Source: Pocillopora verrucosa (lineage: Eukaryota > Cnidaria > Anthozoa > Scleractinia > Pocilloporidae). Taken from it: DNA of 64,000 bases. Within the stretch, counting starts at the first letter, position 1. Each line of letters opens with the position of its first letter. The DNA is taken from assembly GCF_036669915.1 (NCBI RefSeq), contig NC_089312.1:25603291-25667290 (forward strand), written 5' to 3'. Positions 34,739 through 45,935 of this stretch are shown here, one piece after another. The notes below the pieces were generated by a model. That model searched no databases and had not been told where the DNA came from. It saw nothing but the letters and a program-made list of their open reading frames with translations. A program made the translations under genes and the position numbers.

Positions 34739-36226
34739 TTGTGACCAAAGAGAAAATCTGTCGCACTCTTAAAAAGATTGGTTTCTTTAAAGTTCAAGCC
34801 AGAAAAAAAGGTTCGGATCTTTCGGTCCGGCCATTTTGTTGCTCAATTTTTTTCGCCCTGTTCTTCAGTGCAATACCGTGGCGTATTTTGCGCGTTCTTG
34901 TTACCATATTTGGTAAAATGACAAAGTAGTGGAAATACAAATAGTTCTTAAGTGATGCCTTTGCGCACGAATTAAAACATGATAAAATTCTTTGCACCGA
35001 GCTAGAATATCTTTCGGCTTTATGAAAGGAATGCAAGCAAATTTTGTATGGAACAAAATTCTGGGACACTGCGCTAGTTGCTTCGTTCTGCAAATTGGCC
35101 GAAATGAGGAGTTCTATCCCCGCCAAAAATCAACTGACTTAAGCTTTCAACATCAAACTTTCGCACTCTGCATCCAACATTGTAATTTCAACATCTACAT
35201 TCGCGATGGTGTCGACATTTTTAAAGATGAACTTCTAACTTACAAATACGATATGTAAAGTCGATATGTAGATTTCAACATCTAACTATTCAACGCAATG
35301 TCAAACTATAAGATGGAACTGTCGAGCTCATCTCCGAATACTACTTCTTTGCGAATTATTTTATATTCCCTCATTAGCAAAAGACTTAAAGAACTTTACA
35401 AAATGAACTATCAAGTTACAAAAAATAATAAAGAAAAATAACAAACTCGTAGTCAAGACTGGCTTGACTTGGCTTTTTCTACCCTGGGTATCAGCAGACG
35501 TTTTGGCTCCCGTCTAGAGTATGAGTAAGAATGATCATTGGAAATATTTTAAGCGAACTGTGCGTACCTTCGGGATTTTCCTTTGGTACGAACGCCATCG
35601 TGCTGGCATTCATACAGCATGCAGTTGTACGAGTGGTGCCACTTACGCAATAGCGACTCACGTTTTGCTCCAATTACATTTCCAGTGCTGAGATTACAAA
35701 TGGAGAAAAACACCTCGGACCATTACGTAATCAAATGAAACGTGAACCAAAACGTCTGCTTGTAAAGTTCTTTAGGTCTTTTACTACTGAGGTAATAAAA
35801 AATATGCTCGCATTTCATTTCGTGAGATGGTTGATTAGACATAGGACCAGGGAGAGTAAGATTTCAGGGGGAGGTGGAGGTTTCGTTCGATTCTCGTATT
35901 TCATGTACTTGACATGTTGTCGTTTCGCCTTATTTGAGACATTTATGCCTTGTTTAAGATAGTTTTTGATAGCTTGCGAGTGGCTGTAGATGTTTTTGAG
36001 GTGGTTGTAGGTCGTTGTTGAAATTTTTGAGGTGGTTGTAGATGGTTGTAGGTGGTTTTAGGCGGTTTTAGGTGGTTTTAGGTCGCTCCATGTTTTAGTA
36101 CTTGCCAGTCGAATTCTTAATGCACCAACGTGCTAGAGCCGCCAAAAAAAGATCAAATGTCAAATAACGTAATCGCAACAAAACATCCCTCTCTGAGAGC
36201 AGGCTGCATAGGGCTTGTGGTTCAAA
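34739..36226. other. Intergenic stretch with a short minisatellite
   Basis: Contains 34.79-34.93 kb sequence of repeat character (TTCGGATCTTTCGGTCCGGCC) and a GGTGGTTTTAG-type minisatellite at about 35985-36090. No gene recognised. Confidence 0.4.
35985..36090 (+). repeat. ~10-bp minisatellite (GGTGGTTGTA/GGTGGTTTTA)
   Basis: About eight imperfect units of GGTGGTTKTA can be read, most regular at 36030-36082. Confidence 0.65.
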
Positions 36227-36632
36227 ATGGCCGAACTATCGGGTGTCGTGCGAGCTATCAATGACCTTGTTGTCAGAATTGAAAGATTTAATGATCCAAG
36301 CGAAATCGGGTCAGTAGTTTTAAGGTCAGACTACATCACCAAGATGCTGGTCAACCTCGATGTGGCGGACGACATTGTGAATACAATGAGTTGCCTGCAC
36401 GAGACTGTCCTGGCGATCGAAACAGACAGCAGCTCTCCAGTTGGCCAAGGATATCGGACGCAATTAAATCGTGCTGGACGTCGAGGATGACCCTCGTTTG
36501 ATAAAAAAAGGGAACTGTTATCGTGTTTATCGGAGCAAGGCTTGAAAGTGAAAGAATGCAGTGATTTGTTTGGAGTTGGACAACGAACTGTCGAAAGGAG
36601 TATGACGTCGTTCGGTCCAAGTGTCTCCGGTG
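36227..36632 (+). pseudogene. N-terminal exon of an integrase-type transposon protein, one stop
   Basis: From ATG at 36227 the frame reads MAELSGVVRAINDLVVRIERF, a region rich in helical residues, then GRRG, a TGA at about 36488, and in the same frame PSFDKKRELLSCLSEQGLK and LFGVGQRTVERSMTSFG. It ends at a good donor (CTCCG|GTGAGA). In related cnidarian and fish integrase-domain proteins, as I recall them, GRPSFD is followed by a helix-turn-helix like this one. TGA therefore probably replaced CGA by a CpG transition. No integrase core is seen downstream, so only the first exon remains. The family call is tentative. Confidence 0.5.
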
Positions 36633-38028
36633 AGAGATTTTCTGTTCTGTTTTATAGTTTTGATTGTATATTGTATATATTTTAATGTAATCATGTCTTC
36701 TGACGCTTCATGTTAATGAAGGTGCTTGAGAGGCAGTCCGCGTAAGAACCAACCACTCGAATTTAGGCGCATCACAGAATTCCTTGAAATTTTTACTTTA
36801 ATTTTGCGACGATATATATGCAAGGACGTTCTAAGACAAAGAAAATTGTTTATTTCAGAGTCAATTTTAAGCTTTTCGATGAGGGCTCCAAAACTTGACA
36901 CATTCGATCAAATAGCACAAAACGGACATATTGTATAATTTTACGTTTCTACTATTGATTGATGGCAAAATATCTAAAATCTGACACAACAATTGAGAAT
37001 TGCGCTGTTTCAAAAATACCACTCAGACAGCCCATTTCAAATTTGAGCTAGCGTGCTGTTGTTCCAAGAAGCTTTTCTCAAAAGTTTAACGGGATCTGGA
37101 GTCCTGACCACTATCCGTGTTTAGCACTAGGGCTAGTGTTTCAAAAAAAAGAAAAAAATTTTTGGGAACTAGTCTTTTCGAGCTGGAGGTGCTCGATAGA
37201 CTTTGCTAGCAGTCCATGGTCAAAGTGCGCATGACAGTTTATGCATATTTGTGGTTACTTCCTTCCTCTTTATGAAGAAATTACTATTTTGAAAACTAGC
37301 CAAGCTTTTTTGTTAAGGCAAGGAATCCATAAATTCATTAAAATGTGGCTCAAAATTATAAATTTAAAAGGCATAAAAGAAAGTCTTCTGTGTAACATTA
37401 TGTTAAACTGTCTCAGGTAGACTGTAAAAAAACATGTTGACAAAATTCCATTCAGTTAGTCCTGACCAATCTTATGCTGTAAAAAAAATTAAAATGCTTT
37501 GATTTACGGATTAAGAAGAGCCTATTCATAGGATGTGAGGATGAAGACAACTTTGTGTTTACCTGAGCTTGAAGATGTTGATTTCAGTCATGTAACGCTG
37601 CAATGCTTTTGACATTTAGAATATCATGGACCCATTTTCAACAACATTGAACACATGAACAGTGAGACATAACAGTTATCGAATAGAAAAGGTTGATGTC
37701 AAAAGTGATACTATTCCATCTTTGTGGTAATTTATACTAAAATTTACCTTGTTATGTACGGAAAAATGTAACTTTGTTACAGACATAGTTACCCAAGATG
37801 TTGATTACCAGCAAGCAGCTTGTAATGCCATGTTTTTCAGTGGTACAACAAAGTAGTAAACAAAAAGCAGTACAAATTGAGTGGCATCTTAAAGTCTTAT
37901 GAATTAATATTTCCCTTTTCATCTTGACTATCACCTTCAAGTGGTGTAATTTTTGGATGTCTATTTGCATTTTTAAATTTAAAGGGGCCCTTTAGATGTG
38001 ATTATAATCAATCATTATGAGTATGCAA

Positions 38029-38411
38029 TTTAGAGAGATTTGAATGAAAGTGATCCTCGCAGTGATGTACACTACTTAGGCAGTAGTGAAAATAAGGCCT
38101 GAAAAAAATTTCAGGCCGGTACGGGATTTGAACCCATGACCTCTGCGATACCGGTGCAGCGCTCTACCAACTGAGCTAACAAGCCAACTGGGAGCTGGTC
38201 ATGATAGTGGTTCTAAATAAACCCGTGAAGTGATGAATATGCGGTTATTATTATGGGTTCAAATCCCGTACAGGCCTGAAATTTTTTTCAGGCCTTATTT
38301 TCACTACTGCCTAAGTAGTGTACATCACTGCGAGGATCACTTTCATTCATGTCTTTATCCGCAGTTCAAATATATGACTTTCATATATTCTTAACCGCTT
38401 AGAGAGATTTG
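38029..38411 (-). mobile_element. SINE-like inverted dimer with tRNA-derived head and 13-bp target duplications
   Basis: TTAGAGAGATTTG occurs at 38029-38041 and 38399-38411, flanking everything. From the left, the element reads outer tail to head on minus. Its tRNA-like head, with A-box TAGCTCAGTTGGTAGAGCGC and B-box GGTTCAAATCC, lies at about 38113-38186. The right part (about 38260-38398) repeats the body on plus from GGGTTCAAATCCCGTACAGG through CAGGCCTTATTTTCACTACT to a CATATATTCTTA tail. The two bodies are inverted copies for about 90-100 bp. A tRNA head and long target duplication indicate LINE-driven retroposition; the inversion could come from twin priming or head-to-head integration. 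Confidence 0.7.
38113..38186 (-). other. tRNA-derived SINE head, not a functional tRNA
   Basis: On minus it reads GGCTTGTTAGCTCAGTTGGT, AGAGCGCTGCACCGGTATCG and onward to the T-arm GGTTCAAATCC. The D-arm and T-arm are good, but the anticodon loop CCGGTAT has C instead of U at position 33, and the anticodon and acceptor stems are imperfect. It fits a SINE promoter region. Confidence 0.65.
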
Positions 38412-38518
38412 TTTACATCATGTGATTTTCAATAGGACTTTAAAATATATAGTCATTTGAGTCGGCAGAAGAAGTTGTGGTTACATTTGTGTGTCCATTG
38501 CTGTGTAGTCTTCACTGA

Positions 38519-38650
38519 GTAAGAACCAACCACTTGAATTTAGGCGCATCACAGAATTCCTTGAAATTTTTACTGTGAGATGATTAGCTAATCCTATCGG
38601 CAAAAATCGCATTTATTTGGCTCGTAGTGCTATTTCGCCAATCTTCATTG
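38519..38650 (+). repeat. Third copy of element C outer end
   Basis: GTAAGAACCAACCACTTGAA followed by TTTAGGCGCATCACAGAATT matches the left edge at 36742 in direct orientation. Its continuation (GTGAGATGATTAGCTAATC...GGCAAAAATCGCATTTATTTG) matches the right arm better than the left, so an intact related end is nested here. Confidence 0.65.
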
Positions 38651-39768
38651 GTAACCAAAAGTGTCAAAACAGAGGCTGCATCTGATCCTGGAGTCCAGCC
38701 ACATGTAGGTGGAGCTTTAAGGAATGGAGTCGAAGGGGCAATGTGGCTTATGGTTTCAATACCAGCATCTTTAGCAAAACAAGCAAACAAAAAAAAACTG
38801 AAAATAGGCATGTGTTTGGTTGCCTTATGTTTTGATTCCCAGCAAAGGAAATTAAAAACAAACAAACAAACAAACAGATTGTTACTAAAACACATCTTTG
38901 AGGTAACACATGTTGTCTAGTTTCCTCAGGGTACAACCAATCCTTTTTTGGGAAATGTCTTTGCTGTATATCTTTCTGCAGTCTGTGCAGATTGCTAGTA
39001 ATACACACCTAAATGATTTCTGTCCAATCAACACTAGGAATGTTAAAACTGGGATGGGGCACTGGGATCGGAACAAAATTAAGGCTGGGAGAGAAAGATG
39101 CTTTCGTGACTGTTTTTTTTTTTTGGAGTTGCATGACTTTTGTGATTGACAACCTCATTTTGAAATTATGTGAGCCTCAGTTCAAATTACGTACCTTGTG
39201 GAAAATACGCATTGGTGACGTTTTTAGAGAGGAGAGATTTTGAGTTGTATACAACATTTTATGAAGATTAAACCTTTAATTCGAAAAACTTTAGTGAGTT
39301 ATTTGGTGTCTCTGGAAAGCAAAATGTTGGTTCCCACAATGTATACCCAATTGTATCCATCTGCTTTTCCCTCCTACCCCCACCACACCCTCTTTTCAGG
39401 GGACCTCTAAATAAGAACCCAGTTTCCCCTCTTGGAAGACTTCAGCAACAATAAAAACCTCTGTTTCTTTTCTTACTTTATACTTAACTCCCAATATAAG
39501 CCAAAGTAATAGGTGTTGTGGACTCACTTGCATGTAAAATGTCATGACAAATACTAAGTGATGAGATCAACAGCAGTATGCAATAAAAGTTAAACCCATT
39601 GGAATCTATGCTTTGTCTGTAATGGCTAAAACCAAGCCTTACAAGGAGCATTTCTCTTCTCCAATTTCCAGATTAGCAAAAACAGCTTGAAAATTGATTA
39701 ATTCATATGGTGTCTCCCATGATATTTTTTATTTCTCTTGCTGTCTTGAAATCAACAACAAAAATTGC

Positions 39769-40071
39769 TTATTTTCTTTCTTCATGTCTTGGATATTGGC
39801 AAGTTTTCAGCACTTGCCAGTACTTTCCTAGCTCATGAGGATGAGCTGAGCAAACCATCATCTTTTCTATCAGTTCATCAGTGATCTGCAACAAACCAGC
39901 CCTTGCTAATGTTAAGTCCTTTTCAGACACACTTTCCCTTGAAAGGTGGTGTTTAATTAGATGCCCACTGATATCAGCATTGCATACACTCAAAGGTACT
40001 AAATCTGTACATCCCCGACTATTTTCACATTTGCCTCCTGAAATGCATGAAAACGAACACAGTGCGGCCAT
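39769..40071 (-). pseudogene. Fragment of an uncharacterised transposon-type protein in element C
   Basis: The frame on minus reads VSEKDLTLARAGLLQITDEL and then MVCSAHPHELGKYWQVLKTC followed by QYPRH. The Cys-x2-His...Trp...Cys-x3-His spacing resembles a domain I recall from cnidarian repeat-encoded proteins, but I cannot name it. It ends without a partner domain. Its central position between the inverted arms suggests it is what remains of the element's own gene. Confidence 0.4.
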
Positions 40072-41317
40072 TCTTCAAAGCAAATAATGCAAATCTTCTC
40101 CATAAGAATTTTCAATTATCTCCATCGCAGTGTCAACATGTTGAATATAAAATTTGCATATTACATTATTAAAAATTAGTTCAATTAAAAGAAAAGAAAA
40201 CAAGCACACAAAAAGCAAAATAAAAACAGATATGCTTTCAATAAAGTTACACTTTCAGTGCATAGTAACTAAAGGTAATTTTAGTAGATTAATTACAGTA
40301 AAAAAGGTAATTTATCACTGTTGTTGTTAACCATTTATTTCAACCACTTAATAACTGATGCAATGTTGTTAAAAATGGATCTGTGACATTCCCGCATGAC
40401 ACATGACTGAAATCAGCATTCTCATAGCTCAGGTAAACATGTAGTTGTCTTCATGATTACACCTTTTAAATGAGCAGTTCTAAATCTGTTAATAAGAGCA
40501 TTTTAATTTTTTTTACAGCATAGGACTGGTGAGGACTAACTGAATGGAATTTTGTCAACATATTTTTTTTACAGTCTGCCTGGGACAATTTAGCATAATG
40601 TTATGAAGAAGACATTCCTTTACACCTTCGTAATTTATGATTTTGAGGCATCTTTTGATGAATTTATGGATTCCTCACCTTAACAAAAAAGCTCAGGTAG
40701 TTTTCAGAATAGTCATTTCTTCAGATATAAGTTTTGAACGAGAAAGGAGGTAACCACAAATATGCATAAATGAAGTTATATGCACTTTGACCACGGACTG
40801 TAAGCAAAGTTTATTGAGCTCCTGCAGCTCGAAAAGACTAGTCCCCAAAAATGTTTTTCTCAGTTTTTAAACACTAGCCCTAGCGCTAAACACAGATAGT
40901 GGTCAGAATGCCAGAGATCTCGTTATACTTTTGATCAAAGCTTCTTGGACCAACAGCACACTAGCTCAAATTTGAAATGGGCTGTCTGTGTTGTATTTTT
41001 GAAACAGCATAATTCTCAATTATTGTGTCATATTTTAGATATTTTCCCATCAATCAATAGAAGAAATGTAAAATTATACAATATGTTCATTTTGTGTCAT
41101 TTAATCAAATGCGTCAAGTTTTAGAGCCCCAAGTGAAAAGCTTAAAACTGACTCTGAGATAAACAATTTTCTTTATCCTGGACCGTCCCTGCATATCATT
41201 GCAAAATTTTGGGGAAATAGTACTACAAGTCAAATAAATGGGATTTTTGCCAATAGAATAGACTAATCATCTCACAGTAAAAATTTCAAGGAATTCTGTG
41301 ATCAGCCAAAATTCGAG

Positions 41318-43470
41318 ATGTCAGCTTTTACGTGGACAGCTTCTTAATATGTATGAAATCACAACCTGGTTTTAACAATCTTGTTTCCAGACTCAACTGA
41401 GAATTCCTGTTACCTTTATCCATCAGGCAAAGATATATGAGCATAGTAGCCTGTTTCTGCCACTATAATGGACTTTGAGAATGAGATTGTAGATAAAAGC
41501 CCCTCCCCAGAGAGAGCTTGCTTCCCAGGCTACATGCTTTACCGCAGGCTTATCAACTTTATCCATCTTATGTCAGTAGAGAAGTATTGAGTAGTATATA
41601 AGCCTCCTCACAAACTTTCTTTTGGCCATCACACTAGACTAGTATGTCAGGAGGCTGTATTAAGCTGGTTAAGTGGCCCTGTCTTCTGGATTTCATCTTT
41701 TCAGGATAAAAAGAAAGAGTAATATCAGGAGATGAGTTCAAAGGGAAGATTACTTTCAAGGAAAAAGATTCTATCAATAACAATTCAAAGGCAGCAGACT
41801 TCGATATGAATTACTTCACCCTGATAGAGTCAAGAAAAGAAGGTACGATTATGTTAGTAATGAAGTTGTAAAAAATCACATAATCCATTTTGACAACCAT
41901 TGCCTCCTCAGTATGAGAACTAACTGTTTGTATGAAAACAATGACAATTTTTAATTTTTAAATGTAATAACAACCTAGAAACAATCCTTCTCATCCAAGT
42001 GTCTTGGAAAGATAAGCACTAGATAGACAATGAAAAATGAGAGGGTTTTTTTACTTTTTTTTTTTTCAGACGGAGCAGGACTCATCAACCTGTGAAGTTT
42101 CTGGACAGGAACTAACATCCTGCCCACAATGGATGTCATGTTATTCAACTTTGGCACCAACACTGATTTTTCAGTGGCAGAAACATGTTTCCTGAGTCTT
42201 ACTACTCTAGCAAAGTATCAGTGTTTTGAAGAATCTATGAAATACTGTGATATTGCTATTAAATATGCTGCCCTAGGGTTAAGCTTCACATAAAGAGGAG
42301 CTTTTCCATATTTGACTTTCTATCACAGCTACATGACTGATGTTGACCACTAACTTATAGTACAAATTGGTATAACATTTTATGAATGTTATTGACAGAC
42401 AATTCTTTATTGTCATGGAAATGTTAAGAGAAGTGAAACACACATAGTCTTATTTTTATAATAAGTATTGCATTAGCTGTCACAGAATGCCAAAGTCTGG
42501 AAGATCCAAGGCTGTCATAACAAAAAACCAATAATATTGTAGTAAAACTTCAGGGGCATCCAGCTAGCAGGAAAAATATTGGCTACAAAGAAAACAAAAA
42601 TAAACACTTCCAAACATTCATTTTAGTTTCTGTTAACATGATATCTATTCTGCATTCCCAGAATAAACACAAGTGAAGTTCTGTTTCCATACTAGGTCTT
42701 GAAAAATCCCCAAACTAGGAAGAAAGAAACCCTAAGACTTGCACATGAAAGGACATGATGGGTGTAGCCAGGGGTTCAAATTCACCACTTCATTTGGGGA
42801 GTTATAGAAAAACATTATTTAAAGCACATGTCACCTACTGAACCTAAAATATTTAGGAGAACAAAAAATAAAGATATCTAAACAGCAAGAGATCTGTACC
42901 CAGGGCAAATATTTTCCAAATCTCCCAGTAAGTATATCAGCTCATCTTTCAATGTTCCCACCAAGCAAGAAACCCCTTGTGGAACACATATTTGGCAGAA
43001 TGCTTTAATTGGGTGCCCCTGGAACTTGTTGGAAATTTTTACACCCTTTGTTTCCTGACTTTCTTTTAACAGTCAATAATCAACAAGTGTTAGCCAGATT
43101 GTTGGGTGAGCCTTTGATTTTTGGCGGGGATAGAACCCAATACGAAATCACTTGCGAAAACACAAAAAAATACTCTGAAGGACTACCCACAGCGCAGTCA
43201 GCTGCTGTTCTGAAGACGGATGTAGCGCGGGCTCATTTTTACCGTCACCAACTCCGGGGCCAGGAATTGGAACTGCTGAAGGGAACGGCTTTACCGGGCT
43301 TTTAGCTTTTCACTCATATGAAGACTCCCTCTTCCCTTTTTTTTTTCTTTATGTTTTTTATCCATTTTTTTTTTCAGGTAGCTTCACTCACTCTTAAATT
43401 AACAATAACTATTTCGCACAGCGTTACACGTTTATCTTCGCCTAGATGCTCCAACATACTGAAGACGGAA
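41318..43470. other. Intergenic stretch, no gene recognised
   Basis: AT-rich, with stops in every frame. A frame at 43009-43305 has no recognisable content. Confidence 0.45.
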
Positions 43471-43564
43471 GATTTCAATTACATCTAAAATTTGATCTAG
43501 AGTGGTGCTAAATTTATGATTTCAATTACATCTAAAATTTGATCTAGAGTGGTGCTAAATTTAT
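43471..43564 (+). repeat. Perfect 47-bp tandem duplication
   Basis: The unit beginning GATTTCAATTACATCTAAAA is repeated twice without a mismatch (43471-43517, 43518-43564), followed by GATTTTA. Lack of divergence implies a recent event or an assembly artefact. Confidence 0.9.
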
Positions 43565-44004
43565 GATTTTATAAGTTAGGTGCGGTCACATTTTATGCCC
43601 CATTTAAACTTTGAGAACCATATTTCATTAGGCAGCTCTCTTGTGGTTAAGACTGCCTGATTAGAATGGGACAAAACAGACACTTTTCGAAAGCTACTGT
43701 TACGATCTTTCATTTTGACGAATTTCTCTGGAGAGCCTCGTTTCTTTTCAGAAGGGGTCTGCCTTAGTTTCCCCTCTGCAGCTTGGGCGTGGTCAAGAGA
43801 CCTCTTGTGGAAGTGTTCTCGTCCTTCAAAAATTCTCGCTCTCTTTTTTTTCTCTCGTACTCTTCACAAGGCTTTGTTCAGCATTAATGCAGATTAGCAA
43901 ACACAATATTACGGTGAATTGAGAACGCGTAAGCGCTCGGAATGGTCACAATCAGACTTCATGATGTTTTTTTGGCTCTCGTCAGCGGCTAGTGATAAAA
44001 CCCG

Positions 44005-44130
44005 AATAGTGACCGAATAGTGCAAATAGTCGCGAATAGTGACGAGTAGTGACGAATAGTGACGAATGGTGACGAATAGTGACGAAAGTAATGAATAATG
44101 ACGAATAGTGGCGAATAGTAAAAATAAATG
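44005..44130 (+). repeat. 10-bp minisatellite, left arm (GTGACGAATA)
   Basis: About a dozen units of (G)TGACGAATA(G) with substitutions, most regular at 44038-44110. Reverse-complement partner of 45005-45195. Confidence 0.8.
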
Positions 44131-45004
44131 AATTAATAATGAAATAAAAATATTTATTGCCCTATTTCATAGATTTATTGGATTTAAATGTGTGTATATA
44201 ACGATTATTTGACAAAAAAGACACAGGATAACATATGAATTGTGTTTCAATCATGTATATCATTAAAATAGAGGTACTACTCATCTGTTTCGCAAACAAA
44301 GGAGTTAATCACCGACGCCGGAAATCGCGATCAGGTATTCCTCGCGCCTCCCCTAGGTTTGTTTTCCAATTTGCCTGGGCCGCTGCCAATCACTTCTTGC
44401 GTAAAACCAACGAAACCTGCGAAGTGGAACTATGGTGGCTACTGTTGCTTGCCGATATTTACCGTCTGCAAAACGTAGAAGTCAGTTATTGTGACCGATT
44501 CTGCCCGAGAAATTTTATTGTCTGGAGCTTGGATATGTCAGGAGGGTTTCATCAGACAGCTGGATTACACCCCATGTTGTGAAACCATCACGCTTTTTCT
44601 TCGCTTCTTTTGTCACATACAAAAAGGGAGACGTGAGGCAACTGAAAGATGATTCATGCTAACCCGTGAGTATCATTTGGCACAGGCACGAGTCGACTCA
44701 ACAGGCACACGCATGACTTAACAGTGGAGGATTGAAAACAGGAATTGGCGATATTTTCAATAACTATTATAGTCCCGGGTTTAGGTGTCAGTTCCACATT
44801 CGCATGACAAAAAATTAAAGTACTGATGGTCTGCCTTCCCCCTTGATAAAATGGTCCAAAAAATTGTCCAAGGGTCCAATGGTCCAGTCTACATGTTACT
44901 CTAACCTTTTTTCGTCAAATAATCGTTATATACACACATTTGAATCCAATAAATCTTGGAAATAGGGCAATAAATATTTTTGTTTCATTATTATTTCATT
45001 TACT

Positions 45005-45195
45005 TTTACTATTCGCTACTATTCGCTCTATTCGGTCACTATTCGGTCTTTATTCGGTCACTATTCGCGACTATTCGCACCATTCGGCCACTGTTTGTCA
45101 CTATTCGCCTCTATTCGCGACTATTCGCGACTATTCGGGACTATTCATCACTATTCGTCACTATTCGCGACTATTCGCACTATTCGGTCACTATT
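45005..45195 (-). repeat. 10-bp minisatellite, right arm (TATTCGTCAC)
   Basis: About twenty units of CTATTCGNCA, in opposite orientation to the left arm, with several CGCGA variants absent or rarer in the left arm. Confidence 0.8.
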
Positions 45196-45207
45196 CGGGT
45201 TTTATCA

Positions 45208-45935
45208 TTGGCGAATGTCCGTTCCCCATGTCGACCCTTAACTTGATATTAATGAAACCGATGATTGTTTGAAATTGACATCAGTCCGTGATAATCGATG
45301 TTGATTACTCGACAATTTTTATTTTCAGCCCTGTCCTTGGTGATTGCACGTGCTGTTGAGAATATTTGCTAATTTGCTTCTTCGGCGTACATGGCTAACT
45401 CACTCTTTTACCTTTAATCCAGTTAAAAAACTGCTTTTGACTACGCTAACATTATAAAACATCTTTGAAAAATATGTCATGAAGTCACTGCTTTGAATGA
45501 CAATCAGTCTCAACAATGCACTAATTTTTCAGCCTTGAGGTTTTTGGTTTGATATTTTTCGACCATCGTTAATTTGTTTATTATTTTTGTCGGCAATCTA
45601 GAACTATGTCTTATGTTCTTATAACCCCTGTAACAACTCACAATTCAGAGATCGATTAAGAAAACCAAAAAAAAACAACACATGGTCTAAGCCAGATGGA
45701 AAAAGTTGCCACACGTTTAAGCACGGAGCAACGGAAGTATAAAATAACATCAGGATTGAAAACATTCAAAAATATTTTATCGGTAATAAATAGCCACAAA
45801 GCTATCCTCGCTCGCAAGGACTAGCCACGTGCAAGTCAAGAGACCAAAGATCATAGTGAACATTTCGGAAGCCAACTTGGATATCCTTTGATATCTTGAA
45901 AAGTTTATCTCCGAAACAAGAGTAGAGCCAGAAGT
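45208..45935. other. Upstream region of Ly6 copy 4
   Basis: No gene. The 78-bp-upstream motif of copies 1 and 3 is not present here, and no clear TATA box is seen before 45936. Confidence 0.45.

Larger units (their letters stand above)
36756..41317. mobile_element. Element C: ~4.6-kb element with ~0.9-kb inverted repeats
   Basis: Arms at 36756-37650 and 40361-41317 align along their length. Shared landmarks include CACAGAATTCCTTGAAATTT, GACAGCCCATTTCAAATTTG, GGGACTAGTCTTTTCGAGCT, GAATCCATAAATTCAT and TTCCATTCAGTTAGTCCT, read in opposite directions. The outer ends are near CTCGAATTT. Target duplications are not clear. The interior holds a SINE-like dimer, a third copy of the arm's outer end (about 38519-38650) and a protein fragment on minus (39769-40071). 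Confidence 0.75.
43993..45207. mobile_element. Foldback-like element with minisatellite in its inverted repeats
   Basis: The left end TGATAAAACCCGAATAGTGA and right end (reverse complement, ending TTTTATCA at 45207) match. Inverted arms are 43993-44220 and 44906-45207. Each arm has an outer tract of GTGACGAATA / TATTCGTCAC-type 10-bp units and an inner unique part (AATGTGTGTATATAACGATT). The right arm has more units than the left. The 0.7-kb centre has one frame (44235-44582) without recognisable content. Drosophila FB elements also have inverted repeats built from short tandem units; kinship is not implied. Confidence 0.75.

Noticed and set aside
38113..38186. tRNA gene on the minus strand
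   Set aside because: A- and B-box regions are good, but C replaces the invariant U33 and the stems are imperfect, and it sits inside a retroposed repeat with target duplications. Treated as a SINE head.
44235..44582. 115-aa frame as a gene of the foldback-like element
   Set aside because: No known motif, ordinary length for chance in this composition, and no support from a second copy.
44005..45195. CRISPR-like array
   Set aside because: Units are 10 bp and contiguous without spacers, and the sequence is eukaryotic. It is a minisatellite inside inverted repeats.
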